DNA of 64,000 nt from an uncultured bacterium (GCA_938041455.1 CALITO010000016.1:23955-87954), one strand, 5' to 3'; positions 1 to 9,968 are shown, counted from the stretch's first letter. Notes: generated from the letters alone by a model not told the origin. Numbers and translations: made by a program.

Positions 1-331
<331 letters not shown>

Positions 332-345
332 TTATTCCACTATAT

Positions 346-374
346 ATAATAACACTTTATAATAATATTGGCAA
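346..374 (-). promoter_or_regulatory. Probable dnaK promoter
   Basis: On the minus strand there is a -35 box TTGCCA (374-369), a 17-nt spacer and a -10 box TATTAT (351-346), giving a leader of about 30 nt that carries the dnaK Shine-Dalgarno site. An overlapping TTGACT just upstream is an alternative -35. The call rests on consensus match and position only. Confidence 0.6.
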
Positions 375-434
375 GTCAAGTTGATATTTTTTGTGGCTAT
401 TTGGGAATTGAATTGGGGAAGTATCCTTTCCTTT

Positions 435-2522
435 TTAATCTATAGTCTTTCCCAATTTTGATAATCTAATCTTCACTTTTCCTTTTCCCTTATCTTGAAA
501 CCAGTAGAGCTCTCGTTCCCCCTTTGGCAAGGGAGCATATAAGGTATCAAGAAAAAGCTTAGCCCGAACTGATATTATGCAAGTGCTCCATTGCCAATCG
601 TCCTCCTCCGTCCTTATCACCCAAGCAATTTCTATGTTTCTTACCGGTCCCCAAATGGAGGGAAAATCAGGAGGTAAATGAGCCCGCAAATCCTCTGGCA
701 CGCCGGGGTAATAAAATATAGAAGGACACCTCACCCAATTCCTTTCATAATTCCGCACCTCTACCCACCAATCTCCTTTCTTGCTTTTTTGCCCTGTAAG
801 CCAAAACTCTCCACCCACAATATTATAAGGGAGAGAGAGGGAAAGGGACAATCTGCAGTTTTCCTCCCTTTTAAGAGGAAGAAATATCTTAAACTCTTCG
901 TTCCATTGGAGATTTTCCCGCGTGAATAGAGACCATCCCTTCTCCTCCATCGTTTTTATGTTGGGAAGCAGGAAATAGCCCCTTCCATCTGAAGATAGCA
1001 CAATTTTGCTTCCCGCTGGCAAAAATTTAATTATATGGCAGTCACCATCCTCCCCCTTCAGACTTGCATTTTCAATATCCTCATAAGCTTCCAACTCTAT
1101 TCTCTCTATTTGCCAACTTCCCTCGGGTAAGGAAATTCTCTTTCCCCCTTCCGCTACCGTCGCTATCTCTATATTCCTCCCATCTATATTGTGATGGATT
1201 TCTAATTTGTTTTTCGCTAGGTAAACACCTCCCACGAGTAAAGGTGCACCATTTATCCACTTAATTGTAAGTTTAGAAACTTTGCTTAACTCGCTCCCCT
1301 TTTTTGTAAACTCTTCCAACCTTATCGCTTCCCTAAGCTCTACACTTACTCTATTTCCCTCTTTATCCTCCAAAACAACAACTCCTCTACCCTGGAAAGG
1401 GATAATGAGCCACTTGTAATTTTCCAAAGCCAATCCTTCCAAAGAAGTAGTCCAAAATGGAGAGTATTTATCAAGGAAGAGGGAACCACCACCTTGATAT
1501 AAGAGCAATGTCCCTTCTCCACTTTTCCCCCCTACTAAATTAAGGAAGTTACCTTCCTGGTCGGTTCTTATTTCTCTAAAATCCTCAATGCACAATGGTT
1601 CATCCTCTATATGAAATGCCCTGTAGAAAGGAAACCAGCAGGTCATTTTTTTACCTTCATTTTCTTTATTATCCGTGAACCCATTCGCCCAATCGCTCAT
1701 TTGCCAGAGGACTACATATTGAATTCCCCATTTCATAACCTCACGCATCCTGGAAATGAGGAATTTCCTCACTTCCTCTTCCTTCATGCTGTTCTTTCTC
1801 TCCAAGCCAAACTCTCCAAGCATAATGTTTCTATGTCCAACTTTTAAGGCGATATAGTCAAGAGTTTCACTTAAGTTGTGAAGATGCGCCCAAGAAGAAA
1901 GGGAAACCATCTCCGGCTTAACCTGGGGTAGAATGATATTAGTGACGCAATCTCCCCCCTTTAAATCCACCCGATTCACCTCTATCATCTCTATTAATTT
2001 CATCCCTTTTTCTCCAAGCTCCGCTTTCGCTCTCTTTATCCCTCTCTGCCTTGCTTTGAAAAAGGAAATTCCTTGCTCATTTAATGGAGCCCAATTATCG
2101 CTTTCCCATATTCCCATAATAATTGTCTTCCCTGTCTCCTTATATTCTTGGAGTAGATATCTCGCCGCGTTATAGTAGAGCATTTCCGTCCATTTCTCAT
2201 CGTATTGCCTTCCTGACCAATCCCACATAGTTAGGATTACTACTGGAAATTCTTCAAAAATTCTTCTGTAAGTTGTAGAGGAGAGAACGGTAGTAAAATC
2301 TTCCTCCCCTCCACGAAATGCATCTACAGGCACTCTTATTATCCTCGTCCCAAATTCCTTCGCTTTTTCCAGTAATTCAGGAAGTGTATAATCGTTGAAG
2401 CGAGCATCTTTATGCCATACATATATTCCCGTATGCTCTTTGACCCATATTGCCTCATTATAACTGAACCATTGGTCGTTTGCGTAAGCAATCGTGGCGA
2501 AAAACAGAAGCAAAAATCTCAT
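435..2522 (-). CDS. Secreted TIM-barrel glycoside hydrolase-like protein (clan GH-A type)
   Basis: This 695-residue protein has a short signal peptide (residues 1-14, ending AYA). A TIM-barrel-like region covers about 20-300 and a beta-rich region fills the rest. Candidate catalytic residues are E140 in GIWESDNWA (acid/base position) and E237 in IMLGEFGLE (nucleophile position). Their spacing and strand context fit clan GH-A enzymes, but the usual NEP around the acid/base is replaced by ESD, so the exact family and substrate are unknown. It is the last gene of the lacI-pseudopilin-DUF6785 operon, 25 nt after the DUF6785 gene. I infer an extracellular enzyme acting on the glycan sensed by the LacI regulator. 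Confidence 0.6.
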   Translation of the reverse strand: MRFLLLFFATIAYANDQWFSYNEAIWVKEHTGIYVWHKDARFNDYTLPELLEKAKEFGTRIIRVPVDAFRGGEEDFTTVLSSTTYRRIFEEFPVVILTMWDWSGRQYDEKWTEMLYYNAARYLLQEYKETGKTIIMGIWESDNWAPLNEQGISFFKARQRGIKRAKAELGEKGMKLIEMIEVNRVDLKGGDCVTNIILPQVKPEMVSLSSWAHLHNLSETLDYIALKVGHRNIMLGEFGLERKNSMKEEEVRKFLISRMREVMKWGIQYVVLWQMSDWANGFTDNKENEGKKMTCWFPFYRAFHIEDEPLCIEDFREIRTDQEGNFLNLVGGKSGEGTLLLYQGGGSLFLDKYSPFWTTSLEGLALENYKWLIIPFQGRGVVVLEDKEGNRVSVELREAIRLEEFTKKGSELSKVSKLTIKWINGAPLLVGGVYLAKNKLEIHHNIDGRNIEIATVAEGGKRISLPEGSWQIERIELEAYEDIENASLKGEDGDCHIIKFLPAGSKIVLSSDGRGYFLLPNIKTMEEKGWSLFTRENLQWNEEFKIFLPLKREENCRLSLSLSLPYNIVGGEFWLTGQKSKKGDWWVEVRNYERNWVRCPSIFYYPGVPEDLRAHLPPDFPSIWGPVRNIEIAWVIRTEEDDWQWSTCIISVRAKLFLDTLYAPLPKGERELYWFQDKGKGKVKIRLSKLGKTID

Positions 2523-2547
2523 ATAGCGCTTTCTCCTTTCCCCTTTA

Positions 2548-4383
2548 TTATATAAAAAAGCCGTAAACCTCTTTGCGAAAAACTATTCCTATTACACTCC
2601 ATAAACTGCCTATTGCATATTCGCCAATTATCAACCCAAGGAAAAAGGGGATAGCATTTCTATAAGTTTTTAATCCTCCCTGTTTCAGGATTATACCTTT
2701 TGCCAACCAACTCAAGAAGATAGAGAACCACAGCCAGGACATCGTCCAAGAACCAGCGGTGGCATAGCCTACGGGATGGAAGGGAAAGAAAGGGAATAAG
2801 CGTTTCAAAAAGAAGAGGAAGAAAGTCAAGCCCAAACCAAGGGAGAATTGCCGAGTTGAGGGAGCATCGGTGCCCACTGGAGCGCTCAACCACCTGTCAA
2901 GTCGGTTAAAAGTCTCCGCTGCTAACCCAACGCCGAATCTTTGCAGTTTCGCCCCTACACCCCAACCGTAGAAGATATGGAGATAAACGAAATATGCGGA
3001 AACGAAGCCCAAGCTCCCCGCTAAGCAAAATATGAACCATAATTTACCTCCGTTTATCCCTTCCACCTGCTCTCCTATTTTCATAGCCTCAAGTTGATGG
3101 GCGATGGGATGATTTCTGTAGTCGCGGGTTATCCAATATAGAAGCGATATGGTAGCCAGATTCTGGGCGCCGAATACCTTTGTGCCGAAGAGAGTTGTTA
3201 GAAGCCAATCGGGTCCGGCATAATAAAGGTCATGTGTAGGAGGACCCAACTCCCCCCTCATCCTCGCCACTGCCACTGCTATTATAAAATAGATGACGAA
3301 AAAACTAACCCCAACCCATATTGCCAGCCCAGCTAAATAGCAAAAAACCACCAAGCTCACGAACCCTCCGATAAGACCAAGGAAGGGTTTTATCTGTCCT
3401 CTTTGGATAAGGCTTTTTATATGCTTGCGAGCTCCCCAGATAGCCACTAATCCTATGCCTATCCAGGCTCCTGATGATTGAGCGCTTTGATAAGGACCCG
3501 GCATAGGTTCCACACCCAAGGCGGAGCGGAAGACGAGCTGGAATTTCCAAAAAAGATAGAAAAACCAGGAAGAAAAGGCGAGGTCTAAGGGTATGAAGTA
3601 GGCAAGTCCTATAGCGAAAGGGTAAAAGCAGAGTGGCGTCCAGCCGATGGCATTCCAAGGAGGAGTTCTAATATAGGGACCGATATCCCATCTCGTGTTG
3701 AAGTCAGGGAAATAAGGGAAGAAGAAATGGAGCCCGTGCCAGATATCTAAACTTCCTGAGAAGGCAAAAGCTATCCAGAATAACTTGTTTTTAAATATAG
3801 CTCCCCCCTCACTCGTTAGCTCCAAGGGCACTTGGGCTATGGGGAAGGAAAGACGCTCCGCCTTTATCCACTGGTCTTTAAAGATTTGGTTAAGGCAATG
3901 GAAACTCCAAAGAAGAAGCAGAGCAAATGTTCCCCAGGCAAGGAGGTGAGGGAGAAAATATTTGAGATAGGGTAGAAAGCTACTTCCACCTAAATACATT
4001 CCTATAAGCACCTCTTTATCCTTAACAACGAGCCAGCTGGGTAGAAAAGGTAGGATTTTGCTTTCCCATTGATTCTCTGTTGTGGCAAACCAGCGAGGAT
4101 AACCGAGTAGGCTCATAAGGATTTGCATCATATCGTGAGCACAGAGGGAAGTAGCTATACAGAGCATAATGTAAATTGTGAGAAGTTCCCCTCGGGAAAG
4201 ATTTAGACGAAACTTGCGGAGTAAAGAATTAACCAGAGAAAGAAAGAGGAGGGTGGCGATGGCATTGAAGAAGAGGGAGAGAACGGTGGCGTGAAGGGTA
4301 TAATAGACGATCTCTGCCATCGCCACCCAATAGCAATTCACAGGGATTAGGAAACACCCTATTAGAACAGCTCTCCAACGCAT
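2548..4383 (-). CDS. DUF6785-type polytopic membrane protein, possible transporter
   Basis: This 611-residue protein has roughly a dozen hydrophobic segments. Family marks are SRGELLTIYIMLCIATS near residue 65, TPPWNAIGWTPLCFYPF in the middle, LGPPTHDLYYAGPDWL, and HPVGYATAGSWTMSW near the end. The same blocks occur in the same order in the protein encoded at 30566-32479, so the two are paralogues. The layout resembles OPT-type oligopeptide transporters, which suggests uptake of a small degradation product, but no substrate is known to me. The gene starts 8 nt after the pseudopilin gene and precedes a secreted enzyme, all under the LacI regulator. Family assignment is fairly sure; transport is inferred. 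Confidence 0.7.
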   Translation of the reverse strand: MRWRAVLIGCFLIPVNCYWVAMAEIVYYTLHATVLSLFFNAIATLLFLSLVNSLLRKFRLNLSRGELLTIYIMLCIATSLCAHDMMQILMSLLGYPRWFATTENQWESKILPFLPSWLVVKDKEVLIGMYLGGSSFLPYLKYFLPHLLAWGTFALLLLWSFHCLNQIFKDQWIKAERLSFPIAQVPLELTSEGGAIFKNKLFWIAFAFSGSLDIWHGLHFFFPYFPDFNTRWDIGPYIRTPPWNAIGWTPLCFYPFAIGLAYFIPLDLAFSSWFFYLFWKFQLVFRSALGVEPMPGPYQSAQSSGAWIGIGLVAIWGARKHIKSLIQRGQIKPFLGLIGGFVSLVVFCYLAGLAIWVGVSFFVIYFIIAVAVARMRGELGPPTHDLYYAGPDWLLTTLFGTKVFGAQNLATISLLYWITRDYRNHPIAHQLEAMKIGEQVEGINGGKLWFIFCLAGSLGFVSAYFVYLHIFYGWGVGAKLQRFGVGLAAETFNRLDRWLSAPVGTDAPSTRQFSLGLGLTFFLFFLKRLFPFFPFHPVGYATAGSWTMSWLWFSIFLSWLAKGIILKQGGLKTYRNAIPFFLGLIIGEYAIGSLWSVIGIVFRKEVYGFFI

Positions 4384-4391
4384 ATTTCACC

Positions 4392-5048
4392 TCAGAGAGC
4401 CCAGCCATATAGCATCCTCACTCGCACATCCAGGGGAGCCATCTCCTGCCAGTGCACCCACTTAACATGCCCGTCAACGAAGCCGATATTGTTCCCTCCC
4501 ATGTGACGCACATTTTCCTCCTTTTGAAGGTCTGGAGTGCAGGGAGCCTGACACACATTAGTCCAGGGAATGGAAGGAATACAACCGAAGGTGGTAGAGG
4601 CATCAAAAACTAACGCGATCTCGCTAGGCTTACTTATGCGTGCCAGACTGACCGGCCCACTAACGCCCCATTTTGCCCACATACCGTGAAGGCAGGAGTT
4701 CATCCCATAATTCGTCGCCGGCCATTGTTTGAAGGTAGGGCTGCAATAACCACACCATATATCAGGTATGTAACGGGTTGGACACTTGTAAGCTGCTGTA
4801 TTCTTAACATAGGGGTAAATATGAGTGGGCCAGGTCATATATGTCCAGTCAGTAAGAGGAAAGCACTCGTCCCAATCCTGAAGATAGGAGAGAGTGGCAA
4901 GCGTCAACTGTTTAATGTTGGATAGACAATGAGCCTTACGAGCTTGTTCCCGAGCTCTGCTGAAGACGGGGAAGAGAATGGCGGCGAGAATAGCTATGAT
5001 GGCTATTACTACTAATAACTCTATGAGCGTAAAGCCTTTCCGCTTCAT
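4392..5048 (-). CDS. H-X9-DG type II pseudopilin (copy 1)
   Basis: The ATG at 5048 follows AAAGGAGGTGAAAAA and overlaps the lacI stop as ATGA, which fixes the start; an open frame reading further upstream lies inside lacI. The 218-residue product begins [20 protein letters not shown], a type III (prepilin) leader cleaved after Gly by prepilin peptidase, with Glu at position +5. [10 protein letters not shown] follows. The C-terminal domain has the family motif H-X9-DG ([13 protein letters not shown]) and several Cys. Such proteins are abundant in Planctomycetes and Armatimonadota, and their role is not settled. Translational coupling to a LacI regulator and the DUF6785 gene suggests it works with sugar uptake rather than in a general secretion operon. 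Confidence 0.88.
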   Translation of the reverse strand: MKRKGFTLIELLVVIAIIAILAAILFPVFSRAREQARKAHCLSNIKQLTLATLSYLQDWDECFPLTDWTYMTWPTHIYPYVKNTAAYKCPTRYIPDIWCGYCSPTFKQWPATNYGMNSCLHGMWAKWGVSGPVSLARISKPSEIALVFDASTTFGCIPSIPWTNVCQAPCTPDLQKEENVRHMGGNNIGFVDGHVKWVHWQEMAPLDVRVRMLYGWAL

Positions 5049-6058
5049 TTTTTCACCTCCTTTCCTAAAGGTTTTGTAGAAGCTCTGATGACGAGCTTCT
5101 GCTCCATCACTACCTTTTGCAAACTTCTCTCCTTTCCCAATAGCATATCCATAAGTAGACAAGCTGCCGTCACTCCTTGTTCCCTTCTTGGCTGCCAAAC
5201 AGTGGTAAGGGGAACACTAAGGAGAGAAGCAATCTCTGTATCGTCGTAGCCAACCAGAGAAACATCATCGGGTATCCTTATCCCCTTCTCCTGTGCCGCC
5301 CGCATCGCCCCTATAGCTACCATATCGTTGGCGCAGAACAGAGCCGTGAACTTTATTCCCCTCCGGAGCAATTCAATAAAATTTTTGTAACCGTCTTTCG
5401 CTGAAGAGTTCTCATATATTATGAGTTCTTCAGAGAAGGGAATCCCATACTTTTTTAGAGCTTCTTTATACCCCTTAACCCTATCCATCGCCCCTGGCAA
5501 TTGCGAGGGACCCGCCAGGTAAGCAATGCGCCTATGCCCAATTGAAAGAAGATATTCAATAGCTTGACGAGCGCCTTCCACATTGTTAGTTGTTACACAG
5601 GGGTTATCACCAGGAAACCAATCTATCGGCACGAAGGGAGGACCATTATGCCAAAGGTCTTGGATATGGGGGAGATTTACATTGAAGCAGGTTATTATTA
5701 TCCCTTCAACCCTTCTCTCTTGAAGAAGGTATATGTATTTTCTTTCCTTCTCGGGATCATATGCACTGTTACAGAGGAAAACACTATACCCCTTAGAAGA
5801 GAAAACTTCTTCCACCCCCTCTGCTATCTCGGCATAAAAGGGGTTGCTTATATCCAGCACTATGAGACCAATTGTGTAGCTTCGTTTGGTAACTAAACCC
5901 CGAGCAAGTATATTAGGACGATAGCCAAGCTTCTCCGCTACCTCACGAATCCGCTTCTTCGTAGTTGAGCTTATCAATGGATAGTCTCGCAATGCCCTAC
6001 TAACAGTGCTGGGCGATACACCCACTTCTTTCGCTATTACTTTTATAGTGACCTTCAT
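5045..6058 (-). CDS. LacI/GalR-family transcriptional regulator
   Basis: From the ATG at 6058 the protein has 337 residues. An in-frame TTG six bases upstream is a less likely start. The N-terminal helix-turn-helix [19 protein letters not shown] is followed by the hinge helix region ([18 protein letters not shown]). A periplasmic-binding-like sensor domain then begins at [20 protein letters not shown]. There is no Shine-Dalgarno site and the predicted 5' leader is only about 8 nt. The gene heads the operon that continues with a pseudopilin (ATGA overlap), a DUF6785 protein and a secreted hydrolase. A pseudopalindromic operator of the LacI type overlaps its -10 box, so autoregulation is likely. 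The effector is unknown. Confidence 0.92.
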   Translation of the reverse strand: MKVTIKVIAKEVGVSPSTVSRALRDYPLISSTTKKRIREVAEKLGYRPNILARGLVTKRSYTIGLIVLDISNPFYAEIAEGVEEVFSSKGYSVFLCNSAYDPEKERKYIYLLQERRVEGIIITCFNVNLPHIQDLWHNGPPFVPIDWFPGDNPCVTTNNVEGARQAIEYLLSIGHRRIAYLAGPSQLPGAMDRVKGYKEALKKYGIPFSEELIIYENSSAKDGYKNFIELLRRGIKFTALFCANDMVAIGAMRAAQEKGIRIPDDVSLVGYDDTEIASLLSVPLTTVWQPRREQGVTAACLLMDMLLGKERSLQKVVMEQKLVIRASTKPLGKEVKK

Positions 6059-6074
6059 ATGCAATCGTTTTCAT
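6059..6074 (-). promoter_or_regulatory. Probable LacI-family operator (autoregulatory)
   Basis: The 16-base site ATGCAATCGTTTTCAT (plus strand) is an imperfect palindrome centred on CpG (6066/6067), the classic form of LacI/GalR operators. It lies between the -10 box and the start codon of the lacI-family gene and overlaps the -10 by two bases. A bound repressor would block initiation. Confidence 0.65.
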
Positions 6075-6100
6075 AATAAAGGATTTAAAAAAACCGTCAA
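6073..6100 (-). promoter_or_regulatory. Promoter of the lacI-pseudopilin-DUF6785-hydrolase operon
   Basis: On the minus strand there is a -35 box TTGACG (6100-6095), a 16-nt spacer and a -10 box TATTAT (6078-6073). The -10 overlaps the palindromic operator. The start codon follows 14 nt after the -10, so the leader would be very short. Confidence 0.65.
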
Positions 6101-6248
6101 TATTTTTTTAAAAAATTTGGCTTTGTTGAATAAAGCAAAAGGGGAACGATATCCCCCTCTTGAGCGTTCCTTTTAAAAGTAGCTATAAGTGATATGCTTG
6201 ATAAATATAATGGAAAGGTTTATTTTCTTTATAAAGGAGGTATTGCTG

Positions 6249-6698
6249 ATGCCCATAGTGGAGAAGGAGATAGAGATAAACGCTCCCTTTGAAGAAATAT
6301 TTGAAATAGCCCAAAATGTTGAGGATTATCCTCGCTTTATGCCAAGCATAAAGTCAGTAGAGATAATAGAAAAGGAAGGAAATAGACGGATAACCCGCTG
6401 GACAGCAAGGGTGGAGGAATTAGGCAGAACAATGAGTTGGAAGGAGGAGGATTTTTGGGATAAGGAAAAGGGGGAATGTCGCTTCCACCTTATTGAGGGA
6501 GATTTTAACAAATACGAAGGAGTTTGGACATTTTATAAGATGGGAGACAGGACCCTTGTCCGTCTGAAGATAGAATACGAGATGCACATCCCCCTTATCG
6601 GTGCTCTTCTCCAGGGTTTGATAAGACGGAAGGTAGAGGAGAGCACTACCGATATGCTTGAAGGTTTAAAAGAGAGGTGCGAAATTGGAAAGGTATGA
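6249..6698 (+). CDS. SRPBCC/polyketide cyclase-like (START fold) protein
   Basis: The ATG at 6249 follows AAAGGAGGTATTGCTG, which decides the start over upstream in-frame codons. The 149-residue product opens with VEKEIEINAPFEEIFEIAQN, the typical first strand and helix of SRPBCC proteins, then VEDYPRFMPSIKSVEII. A hydrophobic cavity-forming helix closes it. The sequence resembles the RatA/COQ10 type, which binds lipids or hydrophobic ligands. Its last 14 bases overlap the downstream flavoprotein gene in another frame, so the two are co-translated. No ligand can be named from sequence. Confidence 0.8.
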   Translation: MPIVEKEIEINAPFEEIFEIAQNVEDYPRFMPSIKSVEIIEKEGNRRITRWTARVEELGRTMSWKEEDFWDKEKGECRFHLIEGDFNKYEGVWTFYKMGDRTLVRLKIEYEMHIPLIGALLQGLIRRKVEESTTDMLEGLKERCEIGKV

Positions 6699-8064
6699 TG
6701 TTATAATCGTGGGAGCTGGGCCAGCGGGAATATTCGCCGCTTTGGAGTTGAGCAAGGAGCGAGATTTCAAGGTGCTTATGGTAGAGAAGGGGAAAGATAT
6801 AGGGGGAAGGAATTGTCCGGGATGGGAGAAGGGGAATTGCTCTAAGTGCCAACCCTGTGACCTTTTAAGCGGTTGGGGGGGAGCAGGCGCCTTCTCCGAT
6901 GGGAAGTTGACCCTTTCTCCCGATGTGGGCGGTTGGCTTAGCGAGATAATCGGTGAGGAAGAGTTGAGGAAGGGGATAGATTATGTGGATAGAGTGTTTC
7001 TCCAATTCGGGGCTCCCGAAGAGGTTTACGGCGCGGACGAGGGAGTATTTAGAGAATGGCAAAGGAAAGCGAGTTTAGCGGAAATGCACCTTATCCCTAA
7101 TAAAATAAGGCATATGGGAACAGAGAAGGCGAGGGAAATTTTGAAGGATATGAGGGGAGCCCTTAAATCGGTGGAGGTAATAACTAACAAAAGGGTTTCC
7201 CACCTCCTTGTTGAGGGAGAGGAGGTGAAAGGTGTAGAACTTGAAGAAGGGGAGCGCTTCTATGCTCCCTTCGTTATAGTTGCTCCAGGTAGGCAGGGAG
7301 CAGAATGGCTCGTTGAGGAGTGCAAGAGACTGGGAATTCCCGTAACTGCTAATCCTGTGGATGTGGGTGTGAGGGTGGAAGTGCCTGCGGTAGTTATGGA
7401 GCCCCTTACCGCAACCCTTTATGAACCGAAGCTCCTTTTCTCCTCCAAAAGTTTCGATGACAAGGTGCGAACTTTCTGCGTTTGCCCCCATGGAGAAGTT
7501 GTTAGAGAATACACTAACGGTGTGGCGCTGGTCAACGGACATTCGTATAAGGATAGGCGGACGGAGAACACTAACTTCGCCATCCTCATATCAACATCTT
7601 TCACCGAACCTTTTAAAGACCCCATTAGCTACGGCAAATATATAGCTGCCCTTGCCAATCTCCTTGCGGGTGGGGTTATTGTGCAGAGATTGGGAGATTT
7701 AGAATTGGGCAGACGCTCAACCCTGGCGAGAATAGAAAAGGGTTTAGTTACCCCTACTCTAAAGGATGCTACTCCTGGCGACCTATCCTTCGTCCTCCCT
7801 TATAGATACCTCACTGATATCCTGGAAATGCTTCACGCTTTGGATAGGCTCGTGCCTGGGGTGGCTTCCCGTCATACCCTCCTCTACGGTGTGGAAGCGA
7901 AATTTTACTCTTCCCGCCTCAAGCTCTCCCCTTCTCTTGAAACACCCATAAAGAACTTATTTGCCATAGGTGATGGAGCAGGTATAACGAGGAGCTTGGT
8001 GCAATCCGCGGTTTCCGGGGTAATAGCAGGGCGAGAAGTGGCAAGGAGATTAAGATATAGATGA
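6685..8064 (+). CDS. FAD-dependent oxidoreductase (COG2509 family)
   Basis: This 459-residue protein has an N-terminal Rossmann dinucleotide motif (GAGPAG, residues 10-15) and a Cys cluster NCPGWEKGNCSKCQPC near 45-60. A GGAGAFSDGKL block follows, and a C-terminal FAD-binding segment reads NLFAIGDGAG. This order matches the COG2509 uncharacterised FAD-utilising dehydrogenases. The start is a TTG at 6685 preceded by AGAGGTG, because the next in-frame Met would remove the FAD motif. It overlaps the SRPBCC gene by 14 nt. The Cys cluster could hold a metal or an iron-sulfur cluster. The substrate is unknown. Confidence 0.82.
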   Translation: MERYDVIIVGAGPAGIFAALELSKERDFKVLMVEKGKDIGGRNCPGWEKGNCSKCQPCDLLSGWGGAGAFSDGKLTLSPDVGGWLSEIIGEEELRKGIDYVDRVFLQFGAPEEVYGADEGVFREWQRKASLAEMHLIPNKIRHMGTEKAREILKDMRGALKSVEVITNKRVSHLLVEGEEVKGVELEEGERFYAPFVIVAPGRQGAEWLVEECKRLGIPVTANPVDVGVRVEVPAVVMEPLTATLYEPKLLFSSKSFDDKVRTFCVCPHGEVVREYTNGVALVNGHSYKDRRTENTNFAILISTSFTEPFKDPISYGKYIAALANLLAGGVIVQRLGDLELGRRSTLARIEKGLVTPTLKDATPGDLSFVLPYRYLTDILEMLHALDRLVPGVASRHTLLYGVEAKFYSSRLKLSPSLETPIKNLFAIGDGAGITRSLVQSAVSGVIAGREVARRLRYR

Positions 8065-8098
8065 ATTTGGGAGCCTCGCCCCCCGCCCAAACTAAATT

Positions 8099-9550
8099 CT
8101 ATTTCTTCACCCTCGCCCTATAGTTTATCTTAACTTCTCCGTTAGCTGGAACCTTTACCTTGAACTCTATCGTCTGTGAATCCGTCTTCTCATAGGGGTG
8201 ACTCGCCTTCAGTATCTCCCAATCACCTGGCAACTTCTCTATATCTATTATCTCAACGTCCTCTTCCTTATGATTGCGTAGGGAAATCTCCATCTCGTAT
8301 TCAAAAAAGTTTCCTAAATCCTCGTAATCTATTCTTTTTTTGTCCCCCTTCAGGTCAAAGGCGTCTCCGATATAGAGCCTCAGTTTCTCATCTTTAGGCG
8401 TATGGTCTATCTCGTCTTCCCCAATGAACTGCAATGAACCGTCCTGATCAGCCTTGTAAACCCTAACGATACCCTTCGGCAAAGGAATCCCTAAATTGTT
8501 CTCCTTCCTGTTCTCCAACTCTATTTTCACCTTAACCTTTTCCTCAGCAGTGGAGCGAGGAGAAGAAGATATCCACCAGTAAGCTTGATAGCGAGGGGTG
8601 TCAAATACAAAGACCTTCTTAACCTTTACCTGGGGCGCTTCGATGAAGCTTATCTGCTTCGTCTCGTTTTCTTTAAGAGTCGTGGGGTAACGAAGGGTAT
8701 AAAGATGATATTCAAAGAACGCTCTTTCCTCAAAACCTACCTCTACGGCTCTTGCTGATAGGGCAGGTCCCATTCCTTCTGCTGCATATCCAGGGAGGGT
8801 CGGCCTAACTCGCCTGACATCTCCGGCTATGAGTTTGAGCTTGGCGTTCTCATAGGTTGTCCCACTTGTATTTGTGAGGGTTACCCAACCCGTTAGGTCC
8901 GCTTTGTCATCGGTTTGATTCACCACAGCCACATAATCAGCCTTCCAATTCAGCCCTCTCGTTAGATATGAAAGTTCCACTGTATGCTTCCCTCCCTTCT
9001 CACAGATGATGCTCCAGAGAAGCTCGGGTTTGGAGATAAGCCCCTCGGGAAGGGAAGGCAGTTCAACTTGCCCTTCAGGTCTAAGAATTATCCCTTCCTT
9101 AGTCTGGAGAACGATACCGCTTCCCATCTCAGGATAGGAAAGACCCTCATACGCCGGGTACCCCCCTTGCCTTGGGACAACCACTCCACTTGGCGCCGAG
9201 AGGAGGACTCCTTCTAACACCTTCTCCCTACCATCAATATACTGGCGAATCCTTATCTGCTTCCCAATGTATTTGGATAGAAGTTTCTCCGGACTGATGA
9301 GGTCGTATTCGAAGTTCTGCTCTTTGATTATCACAGCATCTGGAGCCGTGAGGGATTTGAAGTGGACGGTTGCCGGCTCTATCAGAGCGGCGATGTCGCT
9401 CACCTTAATTATGCTCTCCCCTTCTTTAAGCTCCATAATCCTCACATCCTTCACCAAGCCGAAATCCTGATTGTAAACGGTGAGTTCAACCTCCCTGGTG
9501 AAGGATACAACACAAGTCAAAGGTAGAACAATTAGCAAAAATCTTCTCAT
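8099..9550 (-). CDS. DUF4139 domain-containing exported protein
   Basis: This 483-residue protein has an N-terminal hydrophobic signal (MRRFLLIVLPLTCVVSF). The early part reads VELTVYNQDFGLVKDVR, and the DUF4139 core contains LSYLTRGLNWKADYVAVV and GWVTLTNTSGTTYENAKLKL. The family is widespread, mostly beta-structured and of unknown function. The Cys in PLTC does not sit in a good lipobox, so cleavage by signal peptidase I is more likely. An AAAAGGAGG site precedes the ATG. It stands alone, convergent with the flavoprotein gene and divergent from cutA. Confidence 0.85.
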   Translation of the reverse strand: MRRFLLIVLPLTCVVSFTREVELTVYNQDFGLVKDVRIMELKEGESIIKVSDIAALIEPATVHFKSLTAPDAVIIKEQNFEYDLISPEKLLSKYIGKQIRIRQYIDGREKVLEGVLLSAPSGVVVPRQGGYPAYEGLSYPEMGSGIVLQTKEGIILRPEGQVELPSLPEGLISKPELLWSIICEKGGKHTVELSYLTRGLNWKADYVAVVNQTDDKADLTGWVTLTNTSGTTYENAKLKLIAGDVRRVRPTLPGYAAEGMGPALSARAVEVGFEERAFFEYHLYTLRYPTTLKENETKQISFIEAPQVKVKKVFVFDTPRYQAYWWISSSPRSTAEEKVKVKIELENRKENNLGIPLPKGIVRVYKADQDGSLQFIGEDEIDHTPKDEKLRLYIGDAFDLKGDKKRIDYEDLGNFFEYEMEISLRNHKEEDVEIIDIEKLPGDWEILKASHPYEKTDSQTIEFKVKVPANGEVKINYRARVKK

Positions 9551-9639
9551 AACTTCACAACCTCCTTTTTATTTTTAGATTTTTTAAAATAAGAGAAAGT
9601 TTCATTAGGAAAAGGTAAAATTATGACGAGGTGAAAGAG

Positions 9640-9960
9640 ATGGAATTCTTAGAGGTTATAACTACCACTGATGAAGAAGAAACTGCGGAGAAGATAGCGA
9701 AGGTTTTGCTGGAGAAACGCCTAGCAGGTTGCGTCCAGATAATAGGACCAATTATGAGCTGGTATTGGTGGAAGGGAAAGATAGAGAAGGCCGGGGAGTA
9801 TCTCTGTTTAATCAAAACAAGGGAGGAAATATATGAGGAAGTGGAAAGGGCAATAAGGGAAGTTCATCCCTATGAGGTTCCTGAGATAGTTGCCTTCCCC
9901 CTTGTGAGGGGAAATCATACCTATCTACAATGGCTAAGCGAAGAAACAAAAGGTAAGTAG
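9640..9960 (+). CDS. cutA: Divalent cation tolerance protein CutA
   Basis: The ATG at 9640 has GAGGTG eight bases upstream; an in-frame GTG at 9631 would sit on that site and is unlikely. The 106-residue product has the CutA1 blocks: VITTTDEEETAEKIAKVLL, AGCVQIIGPIMSWYWW and HPYEVPEIVAFPL. CutA1 is a small trimeric, very heat-stable cytoplasmic protein first linked to copper tolerance; its biochemical role is unsettled. Length is usual for the family. It is a single-gene unit, convergent with the gene ending at 9969. Confidence 0.95.
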   Translation: MEFLEVITTTDEEETAEKIAKVLLEKRLAGCVQIIGPIMSWYWWKGKIEKAGEYLCLIKTREEIYEEVERAIREVHPYEVPEIVAFPLVRGNHTYLQWLSEETKGK

Positions 9961-9968
9961 GGCTTTTT

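Noticed and set aside
8066..8091. TTTGGG/CCCAAA inverted repeat between the flavoprotein and DUF4139 genes
   Set aside because: Only six base pairs with a 14-nt loop and no T tract on either strand, so a terminator call is not supported.
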